From assembly GCA_934454035.1 (NCBI GenBank), contig CAKSFY010000030.1:1-21409 (forward strand): 21,409 nucleotides of DNA, read 5' to 3'. The notes under the pieces are model-generated. The model saw only the letters and a list, made by a program, of their open reading frames with translations, did not search any database and was not told the origin of the DNA. Below, one piece after another: positions 14,960 to 21,409 of the stretch (position 1 is its first letter; each line of letters starts with the position of its first letter). Origin of the DNA: an uncultured Clostridia bacterium. Lineage in GTDB: Bacteria > Bacillota > Clostridia > UBA1381. A program made the translations under genes and the position numbers.

Positions 14960-16693
14960 TTGAAGGAATTATTGCTTGGAAATGCCGCTGTGGCAAGGGG
15001 TGCATACGAAGCAGGCGTGACGGTTGTTGCGTCCTATCCCGGTACACCCTCTACGGAAATAACGGAAAATATAGTAAAATATGACGAGATTTACGCGGAA
15101 TGGTCTCCCAACGAAAAGGTTGCATGCGAGGTTGCAATCGGCGCAGCCGTCGGCGGCGCAAGAAGCATGACCTGCATGAAGCATGTCGGACTGAATGTAA
15201 TGGCAGACCCTGTCTTTACCGCTTCGTACACAGGCGTAAACGGCGGTTTTGTACTTTGCGTTGCCGATGACCCGGGAATGCATTCGTCGCAAAACGAGCA
15301 GGATTCAAGGCACTATGCAAAGGCTGCAAAACTGCCGATGCTCGAACCATCGGACAGTGCGGAATGTAAAGCATTTACAAAGCTTGCATATGAGTTGAGC
15401 GAAAAATATGACACACCCGTTATGCTCAGACTCTCCACAAGAGTATCGCACTCGCAGGGACTTGTTGAGCTTGAAGAAAGAGATAACGTGCCGCTTAAAG
15501 ACTACGTAAAAAATTCGCCGAAAAATGTAATGATGCCGGGATATGCAATCAAAAAGCATGTCGTTGTCGAGGAAAGAACAAAAGCACTTGAAAAATATGC
15601 AGAAACAGCAGAAATCAACAAAACCGAATATAATTCGGACGAAATCGGTATAATTACCTCCGGTATTTCATATATGTATGCAAAAGAAGCGCTCGGTGAC
15701 AGAGTAAGTTATTTAAAGCTCGGTATGGCATATCCGATGCCTGCCGATTTAATAAAAGAATTTGCAGGCAAGGTTAAGAAAGTATTTGTAATAGAAGAAC
15801 TTGACCCATTCATTGAGGAGCATTGCAGAGCTTTGGGCATTGAGCTTATCGGCAAGGAAGCCTTTACACTTTTGGGCGAATATACTCCTGCAATGATTAA
15901 AAAAGCCGTATTCGGCGAAGCAGCCGACGAATTTGCGGAGCTTGAAGAGCAGATTCCGGCACGTCCGCCGGTTATGTGCGCAGGATGTCCTCACAGAGGA
16001 ACATTCTATGTGCTTAAAAAACTCGGTCTCACTGTTGCAGGCGATATAGGCTGCTACACCCTCGGAGCGGTTGCTCCGCTTGACACCATCGACACAACGC
16101 TCTGCATGGGCGCAAGCGTAAGCATGGCAATGGGTATGGTAAAAGCAAGAGGGAACGAATTTGCAAAAAATCTTGTTTCGGTAATAGGAGATTCCACGTT
16201 CATGCACTCGGGAATTACCGGACTGGTTGATATAGTATACAACAAGGGTGTAAACACCGTCATAATCCTCGACAACTCAATTACGGGTATGACAGGGCAT
16301 CAGGACAACCCGACAACAGGCTACACAATAAGAAAAGAGCCGACAAAACAGGTTAATCTGATTACCTTATGCAAATCAATCGGTATTGACAGTGTTGTGG
16401 TTGCCGATCCGTTTGACCTCAAAAACTTTGAAAAGGTTGTAAAAGAAGAGGTTGCAAAGGAAGAACCGTCTGTTATCATTGCACAGCGCCCGTGCGCACT
16501 TTTAAAGACCGTCAAATACACCGGTCACTGCCACATCGGCGACAAATGCCGCAAATGCAAAGTTTGCATGAAGCTCGGCTGCCCGGCAATAACAGAAAAA
16601 GACGGCGAAGTATTTATAGACAAAACTCAATGCAACGGATGCGGACTTTGCACACACGCTTGTCCTTTCGGCGCAATTGAAAAAATAGACTGA
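14960..16693 (+). CDS. iorA: Indolepyruvate:ferredoxin oxidoreductase, alpha subunit
   Basis: 577 residues from a TTG at 14960. The N-terminal LLGNAAVARGAYEAG and SYPGTPSTEI are the family signature of the pyrimidine-binding domain. A TPP-binding domain follows, with CAGCPHRGTFY, GDIGCYTLG and GDSTFMHSGITG. The C-terminus has two 4Fe-4S motifs, CRKCKVCMKLGCP and CNGCGLCTHACP. With IorB it converts arylpyruvates plus CoA to arylacetyl-CoA, CO2 and reduced ferredoxin, reversibly. The open frame extends 18 codons to a TTG at 14906 inside the ligase gene, but AAAGGA lies 10 bases before the TTG at 14960, and that start aligns with the known N-terminus. It is 31 bases after the ligase stop. The 2-oxoacid preference (indole-, phenyl- or hydroxyphenylpyruvate) is inferred from the family. 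Confidence 0.94.
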   Translation: MKELLLGNAAVARGAYEAGVTVVASYPGTPSTEITENIVKYDEIYAEWSPNEKVACEVAIGAAVGGARSMTCMKHVGLNVMADPVFTASYTGVNGGFVLCVADDPGMHSSQNEQDSRHYAKAAKLPMLEPSDSAECKAFTKLAYELSEKYDTPVMLRLSTRVSHSQGLVELEERDNVPLKDYVKNSPKNVMMPGYAIKKHVVVEERTKALEKYAETAEINKTEYNSDEIGIITSGISYMYAKEALGDRVSYLKLGMAYPMPADLIKEFAGKVKKVFVIEELDPFIEEHCRALGIELIGKEAFTLLGEYTPAMIKKAVFGEAADEFAELEEQIPARPPVMCAGCPHRGTFYVLKKLGLTVAGDIGCYTLGAVAPLDTIDTTLCMGASVSMAMGMVKARGNEFAKNLVSVIGDSTFMHSGITGLVDIVYNKGVNTVIILDNSITGMTGHQDNPTTGYTIRKEPTKQVNLITLCKSIGIDSVVVADPFDLKNFEKVVKEEVAKEEPSVIIAQRPCALLKTVKYTGHCHIGDKCRKCKVCMKLGCPAITEKDGEVFIDKTQCNGCGLCTHACPFGAIEKID

Positions 16694-16716
16694 TTTTTTG
16701 AAAGGAGCGCTTTATT

Positions 16717-17304
16717 ATGACTAAAAATATAATGATTGTCGGCGTGGGCGGACAAGGAACGCTGCTTGCAAGCCGCATACTCGGAAATGTTGTTATAGGC
16801 GAGGGTTACGATGTAAAGGTGTCGGAGGTTCACGGAATGAGCCAAAGAGGCGGCAGCGTTGTAACCTATGTAAAATACGGGGACAAGGTTTATTCTCCGA
16901 TTATAGACAAGGGCGGCGCGGACGTTGTGCTTGCATTTGAAATGTTGGAAGCATACAGGGCAATGCCTTTTGTAAAAAAAGGCGGCAAAATGATTGCCAA
17001 CACGCAAAAAATTTCTCCCATGCCGGTCATAACCGGGAAAATGAAATATCCCGAAAATATAGAAGAAAAGCTTGCCGATAAGATAAATTTGCAAACTGTT
17101 GACGCATTAAGTCTTGCTGAACAGGCAGGAAATATAAAGTCTGTAAATGTGGTGCTTATAGGTCTTTTGGCAAAGGCATCGGAAATCCCTTACGAAAAAT
17201 GGGTTGCCGCAATTGAAAGGACAGTACCGCCAAAATTCCTGGATGTAAACAAAAAGGCATTTGAATTGGGATATAACGCATATGAAAGGAGCAGACAGCG
17301 ATGA
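16717..17304 (+). CDS. iorB: Indolepyruvate:ferredoxin oxidoreductase, beta subunit
   Basis: 195 residues, the normal beta-subunit size. The N-terminal MIVGVGGQGTLLASRILG is the glycine-rich signature of the gamma-domain of 2-oxoacid oxidoreductases, followed by VSEVHGMSQRGGSV, the usual CoA-side motif. It forms the functional complex with IorA, whose gene ends 23 bases upstream. AAAGGAG lies 9 bases before the ATG. Its last codons overlap the paaK start by 4 bases (ATGA), a sign of translational coupling and matched expression of oxidoreductase and CoA ligase. Confidence 0.94.
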   Translation: MTKNIMIVGVGGQGTLLASRILGNVVIGEGYDVKVSEVHGMSQRGGSVVTYVKYGDKVYSPIIDKGGADVVLAFEMLEAYRAMPFVKKGGKMIANTQKISPMPVITGKMKYPENIEEKLADKINLQTVDALSLAEQAGNIKSVNVVLIGLLAKASEIPYEKWVAAIERTVPPKFLDVNKKAFELGYNAYERSRQR

Positions 17305-18605
17305 TATACAATAAAGATATAGAATGTATGGACAGAGAAGCTCTCAAAAAGCTTCAGAGTGAGCGCCTTTGCTGCCAGGTAAAGCGCATGTATGAAAATG
17401 TTGAGCTTTTCAGAAATCGAATGGACGAGCTTGGTTTAAAACCCGAAGATATTCACGGTGTTGAAGATTTGCATAAGCTGCCCTTTTCGTACAAGCAGGA
17501 TTTGAGAGATTATTATCCGTACGGACTTTTTGCCGTTCCGATGAAGGATATTGTCAGAGTTCACGCATCAAGCGGAACTACGGGAAAACAAATCGTTGTC
17601 GGTTATACAAAACATGACCTTGATATGTGGGCAGACTGCGTTGCACGGCAGCTCTATGCAGTCGGTGCGGACGAAAATGATTTTGTTCAGGTTTCTTACG
17701 GATACGGACTGTTCACCGGCGGTCTCGGTGCTCATGGCGGTGTTGAAAAAATTGGCGCGACGGTTATCCCCACATCAAGCGGAAACACCAAAAGGCAGAT
17801 TCAGACCATGATTGATTTCGGCTCGACAGTTCTTTGCTGCACTCCGTCATATGCCCTTTATCTGGCGGAAACAATTGAAGAAATGGGCGTGAAAGACCAG
17901 CTGAAACTAAAGGCAGGCATATTCGGAGCAGAGCCCTGGACGGAGGAAATGCGCCGTGCCCTGGAGGAAAAACTCGGAATAAAAGCCTATGACATTTACG
18001 GACTTTCGGAAATTATGGGACCCGGTGTTTCGTATGAATGTGAAGAGCAGCAGGGCATGCACGTATGCGAGGATATGTTCATTCCCGAAATAATCGATCC
18101 CGATACGGGCGAGGTTCTGCCTGAGGGAGAGTCGGGTGAGCTTGTCTTTACTACAATTACAAAAGAGGGTTTCCCTGTTATCAGATACCGTACAAGAGAT
18201 ATCTGCTCATTAAATTACGAAAAATGTGCCTGCGGCAGAACTCATGTAAGAATGAACAAGCCGACCGGCAGAAGCGACGATATGCTTATTATAAGAGGCG
18301 TAAATGTGTTCCCGTCACAGATTGAGGAAGTTCTCATGAAGATTGGCGAAAACATCACCCCGAATTATATGATTATAGTCGGCAGAGAAAACAACACCGA
18401 TACTCTGGAGGTTCAGGTTGAAATGTCCGATGCATTCTTCTGCGACGATATCAAGTCAATTGAAAAGCTTGAAAGAAGAATAAAAGACCAGTTAAGAAGC
18501 ACTCTCGGACTCGGCGCCGTAGTCAGACTCGTAAACCCGAAGTCATTGCAGCGCAGCGAGGGCAAAGCAAAAAGAGTAATCGACACAAGAAAGCTTGTCG
18601 ATTAA
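17301..18605 (+). CDS. paaK: Phenylacetate-CoA ligase (PaaK type)
   Basis: 434 residues, the size of PaaK. The ATP motif SSGTTGK is at residues 90-96. YGLSEIMGPGVSYEC, the CxCGRTH pair in KCACGRTHVRM, GRSDDMLIIRGVNVFPSQIEE and the C-terminal EGKAKRVID lysine motif all match. It converts an arylacetate, ATP and CoA to arylacetyl-CoA, AMP and PPi. No paa ring-epoxidation genes are nearby, so aerobic phenylacetate breakdown is unlikely; pairing with iorAB fits interconversion of aryl acids and arylpyruvates. The start overlaps iorB by 4 bases and has AAAGGAG 9 bases upstream. Other arylacetates, such as indoleacetate or hydroxyphenylacetate, may be the real substrate. Confidence 0.93.
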   Translation: MIYNKDIECMDREALKKLQSERLCCQVKRMYENVELFRNRMDELGLKPEDIHGVEDLHKLPFSYKQDLRDYYPYGLFAVPMKDIVRVHASSGTTGKQIVVGYTKHDLDMWADCVARQLYAVGADENDFVQVSYGYGLFTGGLGAHGGVEKIGATVIPTSSGNTKRQIQTMIDFGSTVLCCTPSYALYLAETIEEMGVKDQLKLKAGIFGAEPWTEEMRRALEEKLGIKAYDIYGLSEIMGPGVSYECEEQQGMHVCEDMFIPEIIDPDTGEVLPEGESGELVFTTITKEGFPVIRYRTRDICSLNYEKCACGRTHVRMNKPTGRSDDMLIIRGVNVFPSQIEEVLMKIGENITPNYMIIVGRENNTDTLEVQVEMSDAFFCDDIKSIEKLERRIKDQLRSTLGLGAVVRLVNPKSLQRSEGKAKRVIDTRKLVD

Positions 18606-18620
18606 TTTAGGAGGGGTATC

Positions 18621-20825
18621 ATGAACAAGAATTTTATTAAAGCAACAGAGGAATGCTGCTCATTTGAAAAACATATTCCGGCTCCCTGTTTAAGGAAAAG
18701 CTTTACTCTCGATTTTGAATCGGAGTCGGCAAATCTGTCGATTTGCGGTTTGGGTTTTTACAGACTGTTTATAAACGGCTGCGAAATAACCAAAGGGCAG
18801 CTTGCGCCTTACATATCCAATCCCGACCACTGTTGTTACTACGATGATTACGATATTAAAGGACTTTTAAATAAAGGCGAAAACGTAATCGGAGTTATTT
18901 TGGGCAACGGCTTTTATAATCAGTTCGGCGGCGCGGTATGGGATTTTGAAAAAGCGCCCTGGCTCGGAAGTCCGAGACTTGCGCTTGAGTTCAGGGCATC
19001 AGCCGGGGAAAAAGAGCTTTCATTCATTGCAGACACAAGCTTTAAAGTTCACGCGTCACCGATTATATTCGACGATTTGAGAATGGGCGAATACTATGAC
19101 GCAAACAAAGAGCTAAAGGGCTGGGCAGAACCGGGTTTTGACGATTCGGACTGGAAAAATGCACTCACCGCCGAAACTCCGAGAGGAGAAATTAAGCTGT
19201 GCGAAGCTGATCCGATTACAATATTAAGGACAATAAAACCGGTCAGAATAACAAAATTCAAAAACGGATATATTTATGATTTCGGCGTTAATACCGCCGG
19301 AGTATGCCGCCTGAAAATAAAGGGTGAAAAAGGGCAGAAAATAACACTGCGCCACGGCGAAATGCTTACAGCCGACGGCGAGCTCGACCAAAGAAGCGTT
19401 GGCTTTGACCGCCCTACCTGCCAATACTACAAAGAGTATAACCAAAAGGACGTATTCATATCAGACGGCGAGGAAAGGGAATTTATTCCCCGATTCACTT
19501 ACCACGGATTCAGATATGTTGAGGTCAGCGGAATAAATGAGAATCAGGCAACGGAAGAGCTTTTGGAATATCTTGAAATGAGCTCCGGTTTTAAAACACT
19601 TGCAAGCTTTGAATGTTCGGACGAGATTGTGAACAAACTTTATGAAATGACTGTCCGCTCAGACCGCTCAAACTTTTTCTACTTCCCTACCGACTGCCCC
19701 CACAGAGAGAAAAACGGCTGGATGGGCGATGCCTCAATGTCGGCTGACCACATGGCTCTTATGTACGACGTCGGCAAAAGCTGGAGAGTATGGCTTGACA
19801 ATATCAGAAAAGCGCAGACAGAGCGCGGCGAACTGCCCGGAATTGTCCCGACCGATACATGGGGTATAGAATGGGGCAACGGTCCTGCATGGGACAGCGC
19901 ACTCTTTAACCTTTCATATATGCTCTTCAAATACAGAGCTGACAAAAATGTTATAAAAGAAAATGCATCGGCTATGGTTCGCTATCTTGAATATATACTT
20001 TCGAGAAGAAATGCGGACGGAACGGTCGGCATAGGTCTTGGCGACTGGGTTCCGGTAAACCGAAACGCAAACGATTATGACACCCCGATTGAGCTTTCGG
20101 ATTCAATTATGGTAATGGATATGGCAAAAAAAGCTGCCGAAATGTTTACTGTAATCGGCTATAAACATCATGCGGAATTTGCGGACGGAATATATAAGGA
20201 CATGAGAGCTGCCATAAGACGCGAGCTTATTAATACAAAAACAGGTCTTGCGGCAGGGAATTGCCAAAGCTCGCAGGCTATGTGCATATATTACGGAGTT
20301 TTTGAGGAATGTGAAAAACAGAGTGCATTTGACAGACTTTTGGAGTTTATTCACGCCAAGGGTGATAGCTTCGACTGCGGATTCATAGGTATGCATACAA
20401 TCTTCCATGTTCTTTCCAGTTTCGGATACGGAGAGCTTGCATATCATATGATTACAAAAAAGGAGTTCCCGTCCTACGGATATTGGGTCGAAACAGGTGA
20501 AACTACGCTTTTGGAACACTTCCGAAACAATGTGAACACTAATCTGTTTTCGCACAATCACCATTTTCTCGGCGATATCGGCAGATGGTTTATAAACCGC
20601 ATTGCAGGGCTTACGGTGCTTGATTCGGAGCATATCGAGATAACTCCCGATTTTATCAAATCAATTGACAATGCTTCGGCAAGTGTGGAACTTCCTAAAG
20701 GAAAAGCGTCCGTTTCATGGAAGCGTGACGGCGATATGATAAATCTTAACATAAATGTATGCAAAGGGGTAAAATACAAAATATCATTACCCGAAAATGT
20801 AAAAGTTACAATAACGGAGGGATAA
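18621..20825 (+). CDS. GH78 alpha-L-rhamnosidase
   Basis: 734 residues, shorter than many GH78 enzymes (about 900-1000) and apparently lacking their first N-terminal module. A lectin-like rhamnosidase N-domain occupies about residues 25-190 and a beta-sandwich about 205-315. The catalytic (alpha/alpha)6 barrel (about 320-660) carries DCPHREKNGWMGD (358-370); D358, E363 and D370 have the spacing of the characterised Bacillus enzyme RhaB. GETTLLEHF contains E632 in the place of the usual catalytic-base glutamate. It releases terminal L-rhamnose from pectic oligosaccharides or plant glycosides such as flavonoid rutinosides. There is no signal peptide, so the substrate must enter the cell. It starts 15 bases after paaK with a strong AGGAGG and ends 3 bases before the ACT gene, so it is fully embedded in the aryl-acid operon. 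Confidence 0.92.
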   Translation: MNKNFIKATEECCSFEKHIPAPCLRKSFTLDFESESANLSICGLGFYRLFINGCEITKGQLAPYISNPDHCCYYDDYDIKGLLNKGENVIGVILGNGFYNQFGGAVWDFEKAPWLGSPRLALEFRASAGEKELSFIADTSFKVHASPIIFDDLRMGEYYDANKELKGWAEPGFDDSDWKNALTAETPRGEIKLCEADPITILRTIKPVRITKFKNGYIYDFGVNTAGVCRLKIKGEKGQKITLRHGEMLTADGELDQRSVGFDRPTCQYYKEYNQKDVFISDGEEREFIPRFTYHGFRYVEVSGINENQATEELLEYLEMSSGFKTLASFECSDEIVNKLYEMTVRSDRSNFFYFPTDCPHREKNGWMGDASMSADHMALMYDVGKSWRVWLDNIRKAQTERGELPGIVPTDTWGIEWGNGPAWDSALFNLSYMLFKYRADKNVIKENASAMVRYLEYILSRRNADGTVGIGLGDWVPVNRNANDYDTPIELSDSIMVMDMAKKAAEMFTVIGYKHHAEFADGIYKDMRAAIRRELINTKTGLAAGNCQSSQAMCIYYGVFEECEKQSAFDRLLEFIHAKGDSFDCGFIGMHTIFHVLSSFGYGELAYHMITKKEFPSYGYWVETGETTLLEHFRNNVNTNLFSHNHHFLGDIGRWFINRIAGLTVLDSEHIEITPDFIKSIDNASASVELPKGKASVSWKRDGDMINLNINVCKGVKYKISLPENVKVTITEG

Positions 20826-20828
20826 TAA

Positions 20829-21206
20829 ATGAAAGAAAAACAAATTTCGGTATTTGCGGAAAATAAGCCGGGCAGGCTTTCAAATATTGTTGAGCTTTTG
20901 GGCGATGCAAACATCGACATAAGAGCATTGTCGCTTGCCGACACGGCGGATTTCGGAATTGCGAGAATGATTGTTTCCGATACGGACGCGGCAGTCGCTC
21001 TTTTGAAAGAAAACGGCTTTGCGGTAAAGTGTACCGAGGTCACCGCGCTTAATATGGACGATACTCCGGGCGGACTTTCAAAAATATTAAAGGTTATCAC
21101 TAAAAATGATATTTCGATTGAATATCTTTACGCGTTTGTAGAGGGAGACGGCGCAAAGGTCGTAATGCGAGCCGACAAACCCGAAAAGCTGGAAGAGCTG
21201 TTTTAA
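20829..21206 (+). CDS. Tandem ACT-domain protein, probable amino acid sensor
   Basis: 125 residues made of two ACT units, about 5-66 (SVFAENKPGRLSNIVELLGD, NIDIRALSLADT) and 70-125 (MDDTPGGLSKILKVITKND, ISIEYLYAFV). Each starts with the typical (N/D)xPGxL(S) loop that binds amino acids at a dimer interface. There is no catalytic domain. Small ACT proteins of this sort are, as I recall, often linked to iorAB and paaK-type genes, so this one may sense an aromatic amino acid and adjust the ligase or oxidoreductase; that is inference. It starts 3 bases after the rhamnosidase stop, with GGAGGG overlapping that stop codon, and is the last gene of the operon. Confidence 0.88.
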   Translation: MKEKQISVFAENKPGRLSNIVELLGDANIDIRALSLADTADFGIARMIVSDTDAAVALLKENGFAVKCTEVTALNMDDTPGGLSKILKVITKNDISIEYLYAFVEGDGAKVVMRADKPEKLEELF

Positions 21207-21269
21207 TAAAACCGCCTCTTCCCCGATTTCATTTTGTCAATTCAATTTATACGATGAAAGCAGAAGAAG

Positions 21270-21301
21270 GGTTCGGTTTGAGCGTTCCGAATCATTTTTC
21301 T
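21270..21301 (+). terminator. Possible terminator of the aryl-acid operon
   Basis: GGTTCGG (21270-21276) can pair with CCGAATC (21287-21293), including one G-U pair, around a 10-base loop, followed by ATTTTTCT. It lies 64 bases after the ACT gene stop. The stem is short, so this is a moderate call. Confidence 0.5.
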
Positions 21302-21309
21302 ATCCACTA

Positions 21310-21342
21310 AAAAGGCAGTGTAATTTTTATACACCGCCTTTT
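21310..21342. terminator. Hairpin with terminator-like features
   Basis: AAAAGGCAGTGTA (21310-21322) pairs with TACACCGCCTTTT (21330-21342) with one A-C mismatch and a 7-base loop. The T run is short on the plus strand (CCTTTTCAG), and A/T arms on both sides suggest it could end transcripts from either direction. Confidence 0.6.
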
Positions 21343-21357
21343 CAGGGGATAGGAAAA

Positions 21358-21409
21358 AATGCTTCGGCATTAACAAACTTCGCCACTCAGTGTACGCAAG
21401 TACACTGAG
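21358..21409. repeat. Two tetraloop hairpins at the window edge, possible palindromic repeat element
   Basis: AATGC-TTCG-GCATT (21358-21371) is a UUCG-loop hairpin. CTCAGTGTAC-GCAA-GTACACTGAG (21386-21409) is a perfect 10-bp stem with a GNRA-type loop that ends on the last base. The sequence shows the structures; that they belong to a dispersed repeat is a guess from their form and position. No gene lies in 21207-21409. Confidence 0.5.

Noticed and set aside
15749..16207. 152-residue minus-strand open frame inside iorA
   Set aside because: It is antisense to conserved IOR motifs and has no recognisable domain.
18606..18620. Transposon scar or attachment site beside the embedded rhamnosidase
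   Set aside because: I saw no inverted repeats, target duplication or transposase near either end of the gene.
20558..21100. 180-residue minus-strand open frame across the rhamnosidase-ACT junction
   Set aside because: It is antisense to two well-supported genes and composed mainly of Ser/Ile/Phe-rich reverse-frame sequence.

Overview
The window looks like chromosomal DNA from a low-to-moderate GC anaerobic Clostridia-type Firmicute, possibly a gut or rumen member of the Oscillospirales/Ruminococcaceae. The reasons are strong AGGAGG-type ribosome sites, consensus sigma-A promoters (TTGACA-17-TATAAT), ferredoxin-linked 2-oxoacid chemistry and cytoplasmic plant-glycan hydrolases. I place it no more precisely than that. 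It holds 16 protein genes in five transcription units. I saw no RNA genes, CRISPR arrays, transposases or phage genes.

Region 1 (1-5142, minus strand) is a carbohydrate operon. A LacI-type repressor is followed by an EamA/DMT permease, a CE4-type deacetylase, a GH28-like beta-helix protein and a GH36-type alpha-galactosidase cut by the left edge. A consensus promoter overlaps a palindromic operator (TGCAAYCGRTTGCA). A near-identical operator lies between the repressor gene and the permease gene. The repressor gene appears to lack a normal start codon: its best ribosome site points at ATA.

Region 2 (5258-8163, plus strand) is asd-dapA-dapB, the first committed steps of diaminopimelate/lysine synthesis, from one promoter to a strong bidirectional terminator. 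Region 3 (8211-11568, minus strand) is citrate synthase followed by glutamine-dependent NAD+ synthetase, convergent with region 2.

Region 4 (11636 to about 21300, plus strand) is the most interesting part. It is a tightly packed seven-gene operon: sodium:solute symporter, AMP-forming acyl-CoA ligase, indolepyruvate:ferredoxin oxidoreductase alpha and beta, phenylacetate-CoA ligase, a GH78 alpha-L-rhamnosidase and a double-ACT-domain protein. I read it as an aryl-acid module: carboxylates taken up by the symporter are activated to CoA thioesters, and the oxidoreductase interconverts arylacetyl-CoA and arylpyruvate, with the ACT protein as a possible aromatic amino acid sensor. The rhamnosidase inside the operon suggests that the aromatic acids may come from plant rhamnosides such as flavonoid glycosides. 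That link is inference.

The right end (21207-21409) has no gene. It holds one or two terminator-like hairpins, then a UUCG-loop hairpin and a perfect 10-bp stem with a GCAA loop that ends on the last base of the window, possibly the edge of a dispersed repeat.
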